A stretch of DNA of 64,000 nt, from assembly GCF_003597395.2 (NCBI RefSeq), contig NC_133770.1, positions 6,593,300 through 6,657,299 of the forward strand, in the 5' to 3' direction. Shown here in pieces: positions 1-11,599 of this stretch. The translations under genes and the position numbers were made by a program. This DNA is from Chelonoidis abingdonii (lineage: Eukaryota; Chordata; Testudines; Testudinidae). The notes under the pieces are model-generated. The model saw only the letters and a program-made list of their open reading frames with translations, was not told the DNA's origin and did no database searches. Within the stretch, counting starts at the first letter, position 1, and each line of letters begins with the position of its first letter.

Positions 1-1317
1 TGTCCCCGTCGAACCTAGTTTAAAGCCCTCCTCACTAGGTTAGCCAGTCTGTGTGCAAATTGGGTCTTTCCCCTCCTCGAAAGGTGAACACTATCTCTGC
101 CTAGCAGTCCTTCCTCGAATAGCATCCCATGGTCGAGGAAGCCAAAGCCCTCCTGGCGACACCATCTTCGCAGCCAGACATTCACCTCATGTCACATACC
201 CCCAGTGAAATGCAGAGAAGTTAGCAACATGCCCCAGGCCACACTGCAGCCAGCATCTGGAGTCGACAGACCTGGGCTCACAGGGCTACCATGCTAAAAA
301 GAGCTGTGTGGTCAATGTGTTTAAGTCGTGGCTCAGGGTCTGAAGCCCACCTCTTCCCTAGGCTTCAGAGCCTGAGCTCCAGCGGGAGCCGCAACATCCG
401 CAAAACTCTTTTTAGTGCAAGTCTGAGTCCAGGGACCCAGGCTTGGACGCTTGCTTGTGTAGATGTACCTACAGGGAGCCACTATCTGAGGTGCAAATAA
501 AATCCAGGCATCCTGTCGCCTTAGACTCTGCGTCACCTTCTAGGCTTCCTGTTTCAACATCTTTCAAACCAGACTCTGCAGTGCATTTAAACCCCCACAC
601 CCTGCATGCCATTCCCTCTCGGTCTCTCACTCACACACCAAATGCAAAATGAGCCATAATTACCTTCCATAAATATCACAGCTCTGCTAATTTATGCCTC
701 ATGCCTCATTGGCCTAGGGAAATCTTTTCCTACTTGACTGTGGTCCAGACAAAACCCCACCAGGTCCTAAGCAATGATCTAAGGCCTGTTTCCCCTGCTG
801 TTTACAATTACCCAGAGCTCTAATGCAATCAGCATGTCAATCACCTCCCGCTGGCTTTCATTTATTTATTTCAGCATCCTCTTCCTCCTTGCCTTTTATA
901 TTTCATGGAAGAGCAAAGGATTTCAGAGCTAGTTACACTGCAATGAGTGCAGACCTCACCCAAGTATGCCCACGAGAGATGCTATTACAAACAAACAAAC
1001 AAGCAGTCTGCTGTCATTGATGTGACACGGTTCTTTGCTGTTGCGTAACCCTTACGAGCCAGTGCTTAGCACGTGGACGCTAGATGCTGGCTGGCTTCTC
1101 GAGAGGGGCTGGGAGTTGATGCTAGGATGGCAATGAGGCACAGGCACTGACTTTTGTTTTTGCCAGTGGAGGCTTTAGAAGAAGTTTATGTGTTTTGGGA
1201 GGGCTCTGCCAGTTTTGGGTGGAGTCTGTTTTCAGCACATTTTTACACTTCTTCCATATTCTAGTTATTGAATGTGTGTATCATTGATATCTTATCAATC
1301 TGATTGTTATAAAGCAG
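1..1317. other. Unannotated sequence, no gene recognised
   Basis: I see no convincing exon, RNA gene or repeat here. Short open frames lack recognisable motifs. The stretch at about 640-910 is rich in TAATTA/AATTA-like motifs and lacks the decay signs of the nearby repeats, so it could be conserved non-coding DNA. That is inference only. Confidence 0.4.
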
Positions 1318-1904
1318 TGTGACAGTCTATGCCCCTAGGGTCAAGGCAGAATGGCCTAGTGGCCAGAGTCTATAGGGCCACCCTTCGGTGCGGGGCAGCG
1401 TGGCCTAGCAGCCAGAGTCTATAAAGTTGGGGCACTCACTAAGGGGTGTGGTGGGCCTGATGGGGGGGTCCATGCCCACCCAACTCCACCAGGCCCCAAC
1501 CCAGGGCCCTAACAGTGGCATAGCAGCTTGCCACTGATGCAGCTGGGTGGTCCTACCAAAACATGCTGAGGTTTCCCCAAGTGGTAGGTACAACTCCATC
1601 AACCTCCCTGGGTCACTTCCTACCAGTGTCTGTGTTGGGGTCTCCCATGAGATGTTGGGGCCTCCATGGTCAGTGGGGCCGGTTGCCTCCAATGGCTCCT
1701 CCAGTTGCTGGGGTGCAGGCGGGTCCAGGGCGGCTCTGATTCCCAGGCCAGTCAGAGGCTGTGGCTAGCCCTCTGCAGGAATTTCCCAGACAGGTCCTTC
1801 CCCTGCAGCTTCTAGCCCAGAATGAGCTGGGCTTCCTCCCTTTGTACTGCTAGAACATTTGGAGCATGCCCAGTCCTGCCGGGGAGGTGGGTCTTCCACT
1901 GTCA
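1318..1904 (+). repeat. Possible solo LTR or unclassified dispersed repeat
   Basis: The block starts TGTGACAG and ends CTGTCA, which fits TG...CA LTR ends with a short inverted repeat. A TATAAAG motif lies near 1420. Near the start, a ~29-base unit (tggcctagtggccagagtc type) occurs twice, at about 1352-1380 and 1399-1428. No target-site duplication was found at these ends, so the call and boundaries are tentative. Confidence 0.35.
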
Positions 1905-2105
1905 ATAATATTCAAGCAGTAATGAACAACATCATTATATGATAATGAATTAACATCATCGCACTCACCTATAAGCTGTCTTCACTAATGTCCCTGGTTA
2001 GATACATTACATCTCACTGTAGCTTTCTGGATGTCAGCAACACTGTGCTCAGAATTCGATTTACTATGGGCCAGTGGCGCCGTGGCTCTGGGCTTACACA
2101 CTGAA

Positions 2106-2342
2106 GGGGCCCCGGTGCCTGGCCCCTGGCCCCTCCGCTCCACCTGCGCTCTGCCCCGAGGCCCCGCCCTTGCTCAGCCTCTTACCCCAAGGCCCCGCCC
2201 ACTGCTTGCTCCTCTCCACCACATGGTCCTCCCCGTGTGAGCAGCAGGTGGGGCATCAGGGGGAAGAAGCTGAGCAGGGGTGTGGCCTCAGAGCAGGTGG
2301 AGCAGAGGGTGGGACCACAGGCCAGGCACCAGGGCCCAGGAA
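2106..2342. repeat. GC-rich fold-back (long inverted repeat)
   Basis: The left arm (about 2106-2217) and the reverse complement of the right arm (about 2224-2342) match along most of their length. Both contain blocks such as GGTGCCTGGCC, GCTCCACCTGC and GCTCAGC. The central spacer is only a few bases, so the sequence could form a hairpin of about 110 bp with mismatches. It resembles a fold-back MITE, but no target duplication was identified. Overlapping open frames here are by-products of high GC. Confidence 0.55.
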
Positions 2343-2722
2343 ATACTAATGCAGGCCGGTGGGTGCTGAGCACTCCCTCTTTGGTGCCTATGCAACAAGG
2401 GATGGTTTCTGGCAACAGGGAGATGGGATTCTTGCTTGGAGCAAGTCCTGATTCACCTTGATCCTGTCCCCTGTTGCCAGAATCCATGAAGCCTAGGCCT
2501 CCACCAGACTCTAGTAATCTGCATCTCTGTTGCTGGTCTCTCAGCCCATCTATCAGGCCAAGAAATTGCAGAGGGAAGAGGCCTAGTTTGAAGAACATAT
2601 CCAAGGGGAGAAAGAAAGGGTCTGATGTGGAGTTAGGGGAGGGCATCTGCCTGGGGGTTGGAGTTTCAGATGGGGGCTCTTTTCAGGGAGGGCTGGGGGA
2701 GCAGGGAGAAGGGACTTGTTCT

Positions 2723-2960
2723 ATATCAGGGGAGGTAGAAGGAAGATCCAGTGGTTTGGATATTAGCCAGAAACCTGGGTTCAATTCCCTGCTCTGCCAC
2801 AGACTTCCTGTGTTACCTTGGGCAAGTCCATTTGATCTCTCTGTGCCTCAGTTTTCCACCTATACACTGCGGTGAATAGCACTTCCCTGCCTCACAGGGG
2901 TGTTGTGCAGATAAATATGTAAAAGCTGATGTGTTGCTCAGATACTGTGGTAATGGCTAG
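2723..2960 (+). repeat. MIR-like SINE (CORE-SINE)
   Basis: The sequence follows the familiar MIR order: a tRNA-like B-box region (cctgggttcaattccctg), then 'ctctgccacagacttcctgtg', 'ttgggcaagtc' and 'tctctgtgcctcagttt'. A CTCACAGGGGTGTTGTG tail follows. This is an ancient, diverged copy in plus orientation. Confidence 0.75.
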
Positions 2961-3814
2961 ATAATTCCCTTAGACAGGCAGAAGGTGTGACTCCTGCTTA
3001 GGCAGGGGTGAGGCTGATGGAAAGATTGAAATGTGTAGCAGATGTAGCCAATGCTTTATCATCACTGACAGAAAGAGTGTAAACCCTTGCCATGCTCAAA
3101 GCAGCATGCAATCTGGGGCTCTCTTGCTGATGACCGATACGCACCCCACAGCAGCTACCAGCTTCTTCTCCTATCTATGGCCACGTCCCTTTGGGACAGA
3201 CATGGCCACACTTGTAGCATATTTAGGTCTGTGTTGGAATTACAAGCTAGTACTTTAAGAAGATGGAGTAGGTGTGGGGGGGAGGAGGGGCTCTGGGTCC
3301 TGCTTTCAGGCTAAATGACTCTGTAGCATTTAGTGTAGTGTGTGAGCAGAGTCAATCTGGAAAAAGCCATCGTAAAGCAAGGGTGAGTTAGTCCTCACTG
3401 CCTTAGGGAGCAGTCTGTTTCCTCTTTCTCTGCTTTTGGGGTCTCATGTGCTAGGGTTCTGGATTCTAAGAAATAAAGTTGTGTTGTTTTGCAACTTTAC
3501 AGCAAGAGTATTTGTCTTTATCTAATTTCTCTGTGTATGCTGTGAACATAATGATGCTGATGTTTTCATAAGCCCCTACCTGGCTTGCTGCAATGCACTC
3601 TTTACAAGGAAGGGAGAAGCGCCTCGTTCTGTATCCAGGGATGAGGAGGTAGAAGCTCTATTTGGTACAATGTGCAGAAACTCCTCCACAGGTGACACAT
3701 CACTCAAGTTTGCCAGTTGCTATGCTGGCTCTATGTGGAATACCAGCTTAAAGTATTAATTCACCTTCAGCGCTTTATGTCAGGGGCCACCTCTTCTTCC
3801 ACAATGAAGACTTA

Positions 3815-4182
3815 TTTTTTTTAACAGGAAGCAGGTTTAAAACAAACAAAAGAAGGATTTTTTCACACAACGCACAGTCAACCTGTGGAACTCTTTGCCA
3901 GAGGATGTTGTGAAAGCCAAGACTATAATAGGCTTCAGAAAAGAACTAGATAAGGTCATGGAGGATAGGTCCATAATGGCTATTAGCCAGGATGGGCTGA
4001 GATGGTGTCCCCAGCCTCTGTTTACCAGAAGCTGGGAATGGGCGACAGTGGATGGATCACTTGATGATTATCTGTTCTGTTCATTCCCTCTGGGGCACCT
4101 GGCATTGGCCACTGTCAGAAGACAGGATACTGGGCTAGATGGACCTTTGGTCTGACCCAGTATGGCTGTTCTTATGACCTAG
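3815..4182 (+). mobile_element. CR1 LINE 3' end, 5'-truncated
   Basis: This is the terminal coding and 3' untranslated part of a CR1 retrotransposon. The stretch 'gaggatgttgtgaaagccaag' to 'gaactagataagg' and the tail 'gatactgggctagatggac' to 'cagtatggctgttcttatga' are also found at 19435-19517 and 21067-21270. Only about 370 bp remain, as expected for a 5'-truncated insertion. The short frame here (PEDVVKAKTIIGFRKELD) matches the CR1 ORF2 C-terminus. Confidence 0.85.
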
Positions 4183-4844
4183 TGCAATGCCCACATTCCA
4201 TAGGTAGAATGGAACTCATGAGAACAATGGGGGACAGGCAGATGGGGGACAGGACTCATGAGAACAATGGATGAAGCTCCTACAACTATTGCACTCGCTT
4301 CCACAGGAGTTAGGAGTGACCATGGTTGTTACTGGCTTCCGGGTGCAAGATGAGCCCTATCTCTGCTACAGCTTTCCCAGAGCAACAGCAACTAGGTTAA
4401 TAATAATTTTCCCCTCTCCAAAACTCCCCAAGAGCCAACCAAATCATGGAAAGTGGGGATGAGAACAAAGGCTCGCTGGTACTAGATGAACTGGAGGTAT
4501 ATCTGATAAGCAAAGAACATGAGAAGGAACAGGAAGAAGACACGTTCTCTACCTTCATCCCCACAGTCTAACTCACAGAGGAAGTGTATGCTCAGTACTC
4601 TAGGGTTAACACTCCTGAACCTTTATTCCACGTACTGATAGAAGAGGCAAATGTTGCTTGGCTGCTAAAGACACTGAGAAAAGCAGAGGTAACTGCTGCC
4701 TGTCTCCCACCTATACTCTAGGCTGCAATGTGAACTGACTCTTGGTTGGCCACCTCCATGTCGGTAGATTCCATATTTGCAGCCCCTTAGCAGATCCCAT
4801 AAGGACCACCATATGAGACAGTTTCCCCTGTTGGCAGATGTATT

Positions 4845-5757
4845 CCTGGCAGAATTCTGCACCAAAAAATTAAAAATGATGTGCCAAAAAGTTAAAAATT
4901 CTGTACACAATATTTTAAAATTCTGCAAAATTCTACATATTTGTCAAAATAGCACAATATTGTCATGCCAGTTTAAATAATTTTGGTAATTTATTTCAAA
5001 ATACCTGTCAGCAATATGTCTGTAAAAATACAGACAAAAAAAATTCAGGAATTTTTTTTTTTTTTTTACAAATAGATTCTTTACTAGGCATATTAAAACA
5101 GAACTTTGAGTAATTCATTTAAACTACATTACAGAAATGTATTTTGTGCACCTCTCAGAAGCAGTGCAAGCCTGGGGGAGTTGGGGTAACGGAGGAGCTG
5201 AGGGAGAGGGAAGGAGCCTGGGAGTGACCCAGGAGGGTTGTTGGGTGTGGCTGGGAGAAGTATGGAACAGTATTTTTTTTGGTGGGAAGGGATTGTTAAG
5301 GAGTTGGGGAGCGTCCCCCATGCAGACTGTGACTGACTCCGAGTTTCTCCCATTCAGTCAGGCACATCTGCCCCTCTTCCCCATGTGGTCTTGCAGCCCC
5401 CTACCCCTGGTCCTCATGTGGCCCTGCAGCACCCCTCCCATTCAGCTCCCAGCTCAGTGCTGTCATCGCACTAGCTGCTGAGCTTACACCCTTGTCTGTC
5501 CACCCACTAGCCCTTTTGAACCCCAGCCTGTGACCTCCCAGCAGCACCATGTCCACACTGCCTGTCCTAACCGGACTTCATCAGCAGGGTGCTGTGATGA
5601 TCACAGCCAGCTGCTGACTGTCCTTGCACCACAGTGACCTCTGCTGTGTGAAAGGCAGAACTGCAGCACTTCTTGGGCAGAATGTGTTTTCTGTGGAAAA
5701 AAATTCCACACTGGACATGAATTCTGCGCATGCGCAATGGTGCAGAATTCCCCCAGG
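4845..5757. mobile_element. DNA-transposon-like element with terminal inverted repeats
   Basis: The left end reads CCTGGCAGAATTCTGCACC and the reverse complement of the right end reads CCTGGGGGAATTCTGCACC, giving an inverted repeat of about 19 bp with 2-3 mismatches. The 913-bp interior is AT-rich on the left (including a T-run at about 5052-5067) and GC-richer on the right, with no recognisable transposase. No clear target-site duplication was seen, so superfamily is unassigned; a non-autonomous hAT-like element is one possibility. Confidence 0.55.
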
Positions 5758-7979
5758 AGTACATATTGCTCTGAGATAGCCTCCCCTGTCAGACCCTCGC
5801 TCTGTGGGGTGAATGCCCACTGTGACATACGCATTTCCTATGTGAGGCCTCCACCCCTTGAGGTGTGCAGTCCCCTCTGTCACAACCAGCCTTCTGACTT
5901 GTGCTTCCCCAACTCGATACCTGCTTCCTCCCAGTTTTCAGAGCAGAAGGCTTTGGTTCTCCGTTGCCATGTTTTGGGTGCTCCAGGCAGTTGGTTCTCC
6001 CCCTTTTGAGCTGGTGTGACTCCCTGGACGTGTGAGGCGAATCAGGTACTGTATTCATGAAGGGACGACTGTCGCAGATGATGGGAGAACCAGACCCTGT
6101 GTTGCGTCTGAGATGTCTAATGTGCTGCGCCTCAGGGACTGCTCTGGCCTTCCTATTATAATAGATGTGCAGCCAGACTCTCCTCTTGTTTCGTTACTGA
6201 GAGAAGCAGGTTGAATCCCCTCCTAGGACCCTGGGGAGACCTGCAGGGGTGGCAGCCTCTAGCAAGTTCCTCCTCTTTCCTATATCTTGACTCAGATAGT
6301 TTTTAACTGCAGTTGGTGCCTTTGAGGGGATTTCTGACACACACTGTGTATCTGACTGTATTCTCAAGAGGAGCAATCAAAACCATTCCCTTGAATTTCA
6401 ACAGGCAATTTGTCTGCCTCCAGCTTCTGTTGTACAAGAGCTGCCAATACAGCGAGAGGATGAGAAAGCCCAGGCCCTATCAAGGGTGAAATACACCCAG
6501 CGTATGTGGTGGTGAGTGCATGGGGACAGTTCCCTGTAATGGAGACCTGGACTTTAAATCTGGGTTTCAGGTCTCTCTAAGCTTTCTAAAAGAAAGTGAT
6601 TGTGTTGAACTGAACAACCCAAGGTAGAAGCTTTGAAGTCTCTCAGACATGCTTTTCAGAACTGAGCCTGAGCTAATTTGCCTAAGAGGACCTGGGTGTT
6701 TTAAAGGTGGCTTAAAGGCACATTCATCTATCTGCATCCCCAGGCTTTGCCTCCAAGCTAGACCCTACCTTTTCATTTTTCCTTAATCTCGTCTGTAAAA
6801 TATGCTCACTGTCTTTTCTTTTGAAAGCATCAATTCTGCCCAAGGTGCTGAGTTTTTCTTTGGGAAGATGTGTTGACTGCTAAGCAGATTTCATCCCCAC
6901 TCCCTCTTCCTCAAACTATTTTTAATGGTAATATGTTTGTGCCTGTTGCTTGGAGTCACACTTCTGCAACCAGCCTTTCTTCAGCCAGTATAACCTCAGA
7001 TAAATGTAGCCTCTCCGTGTGGAAAGTGAATTACACCAGTTAAATCGAAAAGAGTGCATTAAAACAACTTTTCAAACAAGAACACATTTTCCAAGTGTGC
7101 AGAAGGGATTTCGGGGCATTTCGAGACATTGTATGGTAGAGAACTAAGTGGCATGACTTTTTTTATTGCCATTTGAGAATAATACTTTCACGGTGTGTAG
7201 TTTAGCGCAGAGGAGTTGTAGGGTTGTAAAAGGATAGCAGGTTTTTTAAAAAAGATCTTTGGTTCAGGAATGTCATTTGTTCTGTACGGGTATTTAATTG
7301 CTCTTCGGTACTGTGAGCTCTTCAGCATATCTATTTATTAATAAAATGGAACGAGATCACCAGCACATCCTGGTGAAAGTAACTCCATGTAAATTACCGG
7401 CCCAATGTGAACTTGTTAAAAATTAGGATCTGCTAAGGAGGGGCTGTTCTTCTGTTGTTAATGATGTAAATTCTCTTTGTCATTTTAATTAAGACCAGTT
7501 GAATTAATCCTAATGAACTCGGCTGTTAATTTTCTTACTTGTTCCCAGATTTTTTATTCACTAGGAATGAACTCTACTAATTAAACGCACTGTGTAAGAG
7601 CAAGATATCATTATTATTCCAAACACAGTGTGGTATGTCAGAATCATCTAAATCAGTGGTTCTCCCTTTTTTCCATACCACGCTCCTCTGCGCTGTCCCT
7701 CTGAGTAGCCAGTAACCTGGCCTATGTTGCAGTAGTGGTATCTGAGCAATGCAGCGTTAAAAGCCAATGTAGAGAGCTGCACAAAGAAAGCCATTTGCAG
7801 GGCCCAAGAAGTTATTTTATTGGTCCTACCAAACCCAGAAAAATGCTGCATGGCCATCGACGGGTACTTTTGTCTGTTAATGGACTATTTCAAATAGAGA
7901 GAGGCATCTCTCTCTTGGAGAGCACTCCTGTAACCTGCAATGTTATGCAAAGCCCCCGTGATGTTCTTGGCTGCTAGGG
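5758..7979. other. Unannotated sequence, possible conserved non-coding part
   Basis: No gene is recognised. The part from about 7040 to 7640 is AT-rich with several TTAATTA/TAATTA-type motifs and long stretches without repeat similarity, which is how conserved developmental enhancers often look. That is inference. At about 7653 the sequence 'cagtggttctc' resembles a hAT (Charlie-type) end, but no partner end was located. Confidence 0.3.
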
Positions 7980-8250
7980 TGGATTTTCTCCAGTGAGGAG
8001 TTGCTGCTTCTCCAGCTGGGCAAAGGCTTGATCTCTTTCATTCGAATTTCTGCCAGTTTTTGCTCATATTCAAACTGCAGGCTGTCCATCAGGGCTTACA
8101 GTTTCATTGCTTTTGCTGATGCTTTCTGACTCATGGTCACTGATCTTTAACCAACCAAACTCTCAATCTCAAATTTCAAATTTGATAGCGTGGGTTCTGA
8201 CCCAAGTTTAATTGACCTGGTTCTGTCGGATCCTAGCACGGCTACGCCAC
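7980..8250 (-). pseudogene. Fragment of endogenous-retroelement leader and gag-like start
   Basis: Immediately inside the adjacent LTR (minus strand) is TGGCGTAGCCGTGC, placed where a tRNA primer-binding site would lie. Downstream, an ATG at about 8134 opens a short frame rich in charged heptad-like residues (EYEQKLAEIRMKE), which looks like the coiled-coil start of a gag-type protein. An in-frame stop occurs about a dozen codons in, and the element is cut off near 7980. It is a broken relic; the lineage is not assigned. Confidence 0.45.
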
Positions 8251-9304
8251 TGTGACGATGAGGTCTGGCAGGACCCAACTGAGAGTGCCAATTCAGGACT
8301 AATTGCTCAACAGGGCAGTCACAGCCCAAGGCTGGGTTTTCCACCTCTAAGGCAAACCAAACCAGCCAGACAAAAAGGACTTCGATTTCACCCCACTGGC
8401 TAACCACAAGTCCACAGGCAATTCCTTAGACACTCCAGTCTCCCAGTATCACCACAGTGCCACCTGTCTTGGGATCAATGATTATGAAACCAACACTCAG
8501 TAAAAAAAAAAGGTTCTCTATCCCAAAGGACCAAGCCCAGACCCAGGTCAATATACACATCAGATCTTACCCAAAATCACGCCTGTTGCCAATCCTTTAG
8601 AATCTAAAACTAAAGTTTATTCATAAAAGGAAAAAGATAGAGATGAGAACTAGAATGGTTAAATGGAATCAATGACATACAGTATGGCAAAGTTCTTTGT
8701 TTCGGCTTGCAGCAGTGATGGAGTAAACTGCAGGTTCAAATCAAGTCTCTGGAACATCCCCACTGGATGGGTCATTCAGTCCTTTATGCAGAGCTTCAGT
8801 TTGTAGCCAAGTCCCTCCAGAGGTAAGAAGCAGGATTGAAGACCAGATGGAGATGAGGCATAGCCTTATATGGCTTTTCCAGGTGTAAGGACACTTCTTG
8901 GTTCTTACTGTGGAAAGTTACAGCAAAATGGAGTCTGCAGTCACATGGGCCAGTTTCTGCACACCCTGCTGAGTCACAAGGCGTATCTGCTCTCTAAATG
9001 GGTCAATTGTGTGCTGATGGTCCTTAATGGGCCATCAATCAGGCTAAGCAGAGCTAACACCCACGTGTCTGGATCTTTCCCAGTAACACAGCACAAGTTT
9101 GAAATATAGATAGTATACAGCCAATATTCATAACTTCAACTACAAAGTGATACAGACATACAGACAGCATAATCATAACCAGTAACCCGTAACCTGGTCT
9201 TAGACACCTTATATGACCCCCTTTACATAAGATCTGGTGCCACTACAGGACCTTGGTTGCAACCCATGTTCTATATGGTCCCAGTTTATATCAATAATGT
9301 CACA
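8251..9304 (-). mobile_element. Long terminal repeat (LTR) of an endogenous retroelement
   Basis: On the minus strand the block begins TGTGAC and ends GTCACA, a 6-bp perfect inverted terminal repeat with TG...CA ends. A TATA-type box (CATATAAGGC, around 8868-8877) is followed about 260 bp later by an AATAAA polyadenylation signal (around 8612), the order expected for U3-R-U5. The length of 1054 bp is plausible. A primer-site-like sequence and gag-like start follow at lower coordinates. No second LTR is present, so this is a truncated copy. Confidence 0.65.
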
Positions 9305-9524
9305 CAGCCCCTTCTACTGAGGGCTTCTGTTGTCAAATGGTTTAATCCATTTGCAGACACACGGTCCTGTTGGACTCTTCCATGCAAATGGATCCCTGAG
9401 AGCAGACCTTCCCAAAAAATATCTTCCCTCTCTCCATCTATGACTAACTAGAAAACTAGACCTCAGCCTACCAGGCTCAGCCCTGGCTCCAGAGGCCCCT
9501 GTCGTTGTGACCTTCATGCTCAAT

Positions 9525-9900
9525 TATTGCAGCTCATTAGATGTAGAAGTGGAGGTGCAACAGGTGCAAAATGCAGCAGCCCTTCAGCTAAGTAACTCAG
9601 GTCACCATGAGCACAGGCCTCTGTTCTTGTTCTTCGTGACCTCACCACTGAATGCAGAGTTGAATTCACAGTCTTAGTCTTGATAGTCAGAACCCGCCAT
9701 GGCGTTGCTTGAGTTCCCTGAAAGCCACCTCTCCCTCTGTAACCTCCCATGACAGGTACATCCTACCAAGGCAAGGAAACTGCTCAGTAGCAAGGGGAGG
9801 CGAGTGTGGAAGGGGGACAGAACTGTCATGGGAGCCAGATATGAAGATGACCATGGGTCTTGCTGCATTCAGAGCTAAATGCAGAACAATTCTACTTTGC
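9525..9900 (+). mobile_element. Possible L2-like LINE fragment
   Basis: A translated stretch (QQVQNAAALQLSNSGHHEH, followed after a shift by a leucine-rich segment ending LCNLP) recalls the C-terminal part of L2/CR1-type reverse transcriptases, where 'LQNAAAR...' precedes a conserved 'HWLP' segment. The frame is broken more than once. The call rests on weak similarity and could be wrong. Confidence 0.3.
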
Positions 9901-10359
9901 ATCCTGCCGTAAGCTCTTCTCTCTCTCTTTCACTCTAAGACCTACTCAAAGTTTATGCTGACAAACAGGAAAGGAGGTGAGAGAATTTTTTGTTGCTTCT
10001 TTAAAATGTGGAGGTTGATCAGATCCTGTGGTGATGGGGGCCAGCTGGTACTGCGATAGAGATTCCTGCATAGATCTGATGCCCTGCAAGTGGAATCTGC
10101 TGGGGATTTATGCTTGGAGAGACAGCATGGCTCATTTCATGAGCTTGGTTACACGCTCTCTCAGATGCATCTCCAGTGTCGAGACATTCCTGCCAGCAGT
10201 TTCTGGTCCATTACTCTCTCCCTTTCGCTAGCTCATAGCTCATTTGGCTCACACTGTGGTTGCACCATGGGAACCTTCTCCAGGGCAATAATCTCTCCCT
10301 CATCTTTCTTTCATCCTCTTTCCATAACAGAAGCTAGTATTTTTTGGCTGGCTCATGAT

Positions 10360-10490
10360 GAGTTCCCTCTCTTAATTAAACTTGCCAGTGTGAATAGCTG
10401 AGCCTCTATCATGTATTTTAATTAGACGTGTGCCAAGCTACAGGGGAAAATGAATTAGGGATGAGAGCTCCAGTAATTACCGACTAAGTT
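10360..10490. other. Candidate conserved non-coding sequence
   Basis: This is a non-repetitive AT-rich block with several TAATTA-type homeodomain core sites (ttaattaaac, tttaattagac, gtaattacc). Nothing in it resembles the surrounding repeats. Conservation cannot be judged from one sequence. Confidence 0.25.
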
Positions 10491-10757
10491 CACTACAAGA
10501 ACTGGGGGAAGCCAGTTCTCTGGCGCTATTGGGTGCAGAAAATTATTTTCAGGGTGCAATGCTCCCCAGGTGGGACCTTGCTCTGTCAGTTTGTTCATTC
10601 ATGCTAACAGAAGGTGAAGAAGTAGATTTAAAGAATAAATATGGTTTGGGTTTTCTGTATAGTAAACAGCTAACCAAATGCTGCATAAACTGTGAGGAAT
10701 GGACCCACATGGCTCTGGTGATAGGTAATTGGGTGCTGGATATTTCACCCCTATCTG

Positions 10758-11030
10758 TAGGAACATAGAACTAGATGGGGCCCATTGAATCCATTCTGCT
10801 ACTATTGCAGACAATTCCATCGTATAAATGCTGTTCATTGTCAAGCTCCATCTTATAGCTAGTTAGATTATTTATCCCCACAACATCTGTTGGGAGGCTG
10901 CTCCAGAACCTCACTCCTCTGGTGGCTAGAAACTGAATTCCAGACTAAATTTATTCATGGCCAGTGTATACCCTACTTTACGTAACCCATCTCCTTGGTA
11001 TCTAGTGTCCCTCATGATCTTTAAGGTAGC
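10758..11030 (-). mobile_element. CR1 LINE fragment
   Basis: On the plus strand the phrases 'ggctgctccagaacctcactcctctggtgg' and 'tagaaactgaattccagactaaatttat' parallel the CR1 C-terminal and 3' sequence seen at 13205-13985. The copy is in minus orientation, 5'-truncated and diverged. Confidence 0.65.
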
Positions 11031-11032
11031 TA

Positions 11033-11215
11033 TCCTCCCAGCACCCCTGTGAGGTAGGGCATTGCTGCTATCCCCATTTCATAGGTGGGGAACTGAGGCA
11101 CTGTGTTGCAAAGTGACTTGGTAATGTGGTAGGCTACAGAATTGAACTCAGTTCTCCTCAGGCTTTGGTTAGCATCCTACTCACTGGACATCCTACCACT
11201 AGACAGTCTGCTTGA
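11033..11215 (-). repeat. MIR-like SINE, minus strand
   Basis: The order 'cccatttcataggtgggg', 'aactgaggcactg', 'gtgacttgg', then 'gaactcagttctcctcagg' and 'ctactcactgg' is the reverse complement of a MIR-type SINE (tRNA-like head, core, tail). It is old and diverged. Confidence 0.6.
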
Positions 11216-11350
11216 AGAAGAACTAGGTTAGCAGTGACAGCATCGTAATCTAGCACCTTTTTGCTGGCCTGTGGGAAAGAAATGACTGGGTTTCAATCAG
11301 GTGCCTGGTGAACAGGAGTTGACGCCTAGAATACTCAAGGAACTGACTGA

Positions 11351-11591
11351 GGCCTTGTCTATGCTGGCAATTTACAGTGCTGCAACTTTCTCACTCAAGG
11401 GTGTGAAAAAAACACCCCCCTGAGCGCAGCAAGTTTTAGCGCTATAAAGCGCTAGTGTAGACGATGCCTCAGCGCTGGAAGCTACGCCCCTCGTAGAGGT
11501 GGGTTTTTTTAGAGCGCTGCACCGCAACCCCACAAGGCACGTTAAAGCGTTGCCACGGCAGCACTTTAGCATTGCCAGTGTAGACTAGCCC
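11351..11591. mobile_element. Harbinger-type MITE inside CR1, TGA duplication
   Basis: The left end is GGCCTTGTCTATGCTGG and the reverse complement of the right end is GGGCTAGTCTACACTGG. The element is flanked by a 3-bp duplication, TGA at 11348-11350 and 11592-11594. Ignoring the 241-bp insert plus one TGA copy, the CR1 sequence reads continuously (ELTE then EIAEPL), which fixes the boundaries. The interior contains palindromic stretches (tagcgctataaagcgcta). The GTCTACACT end is shared with other MITEs in the window. Confidence 0.85.
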
Positions 11592-11599
11592 TGAGGAGA

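Noticed and set aside
2182..2646. 154-codon minus-strand open frame
   Set aside because: It runs across the GC-rich fold-back, with frames open on both strands and no recognisable domain; base composition explains it.
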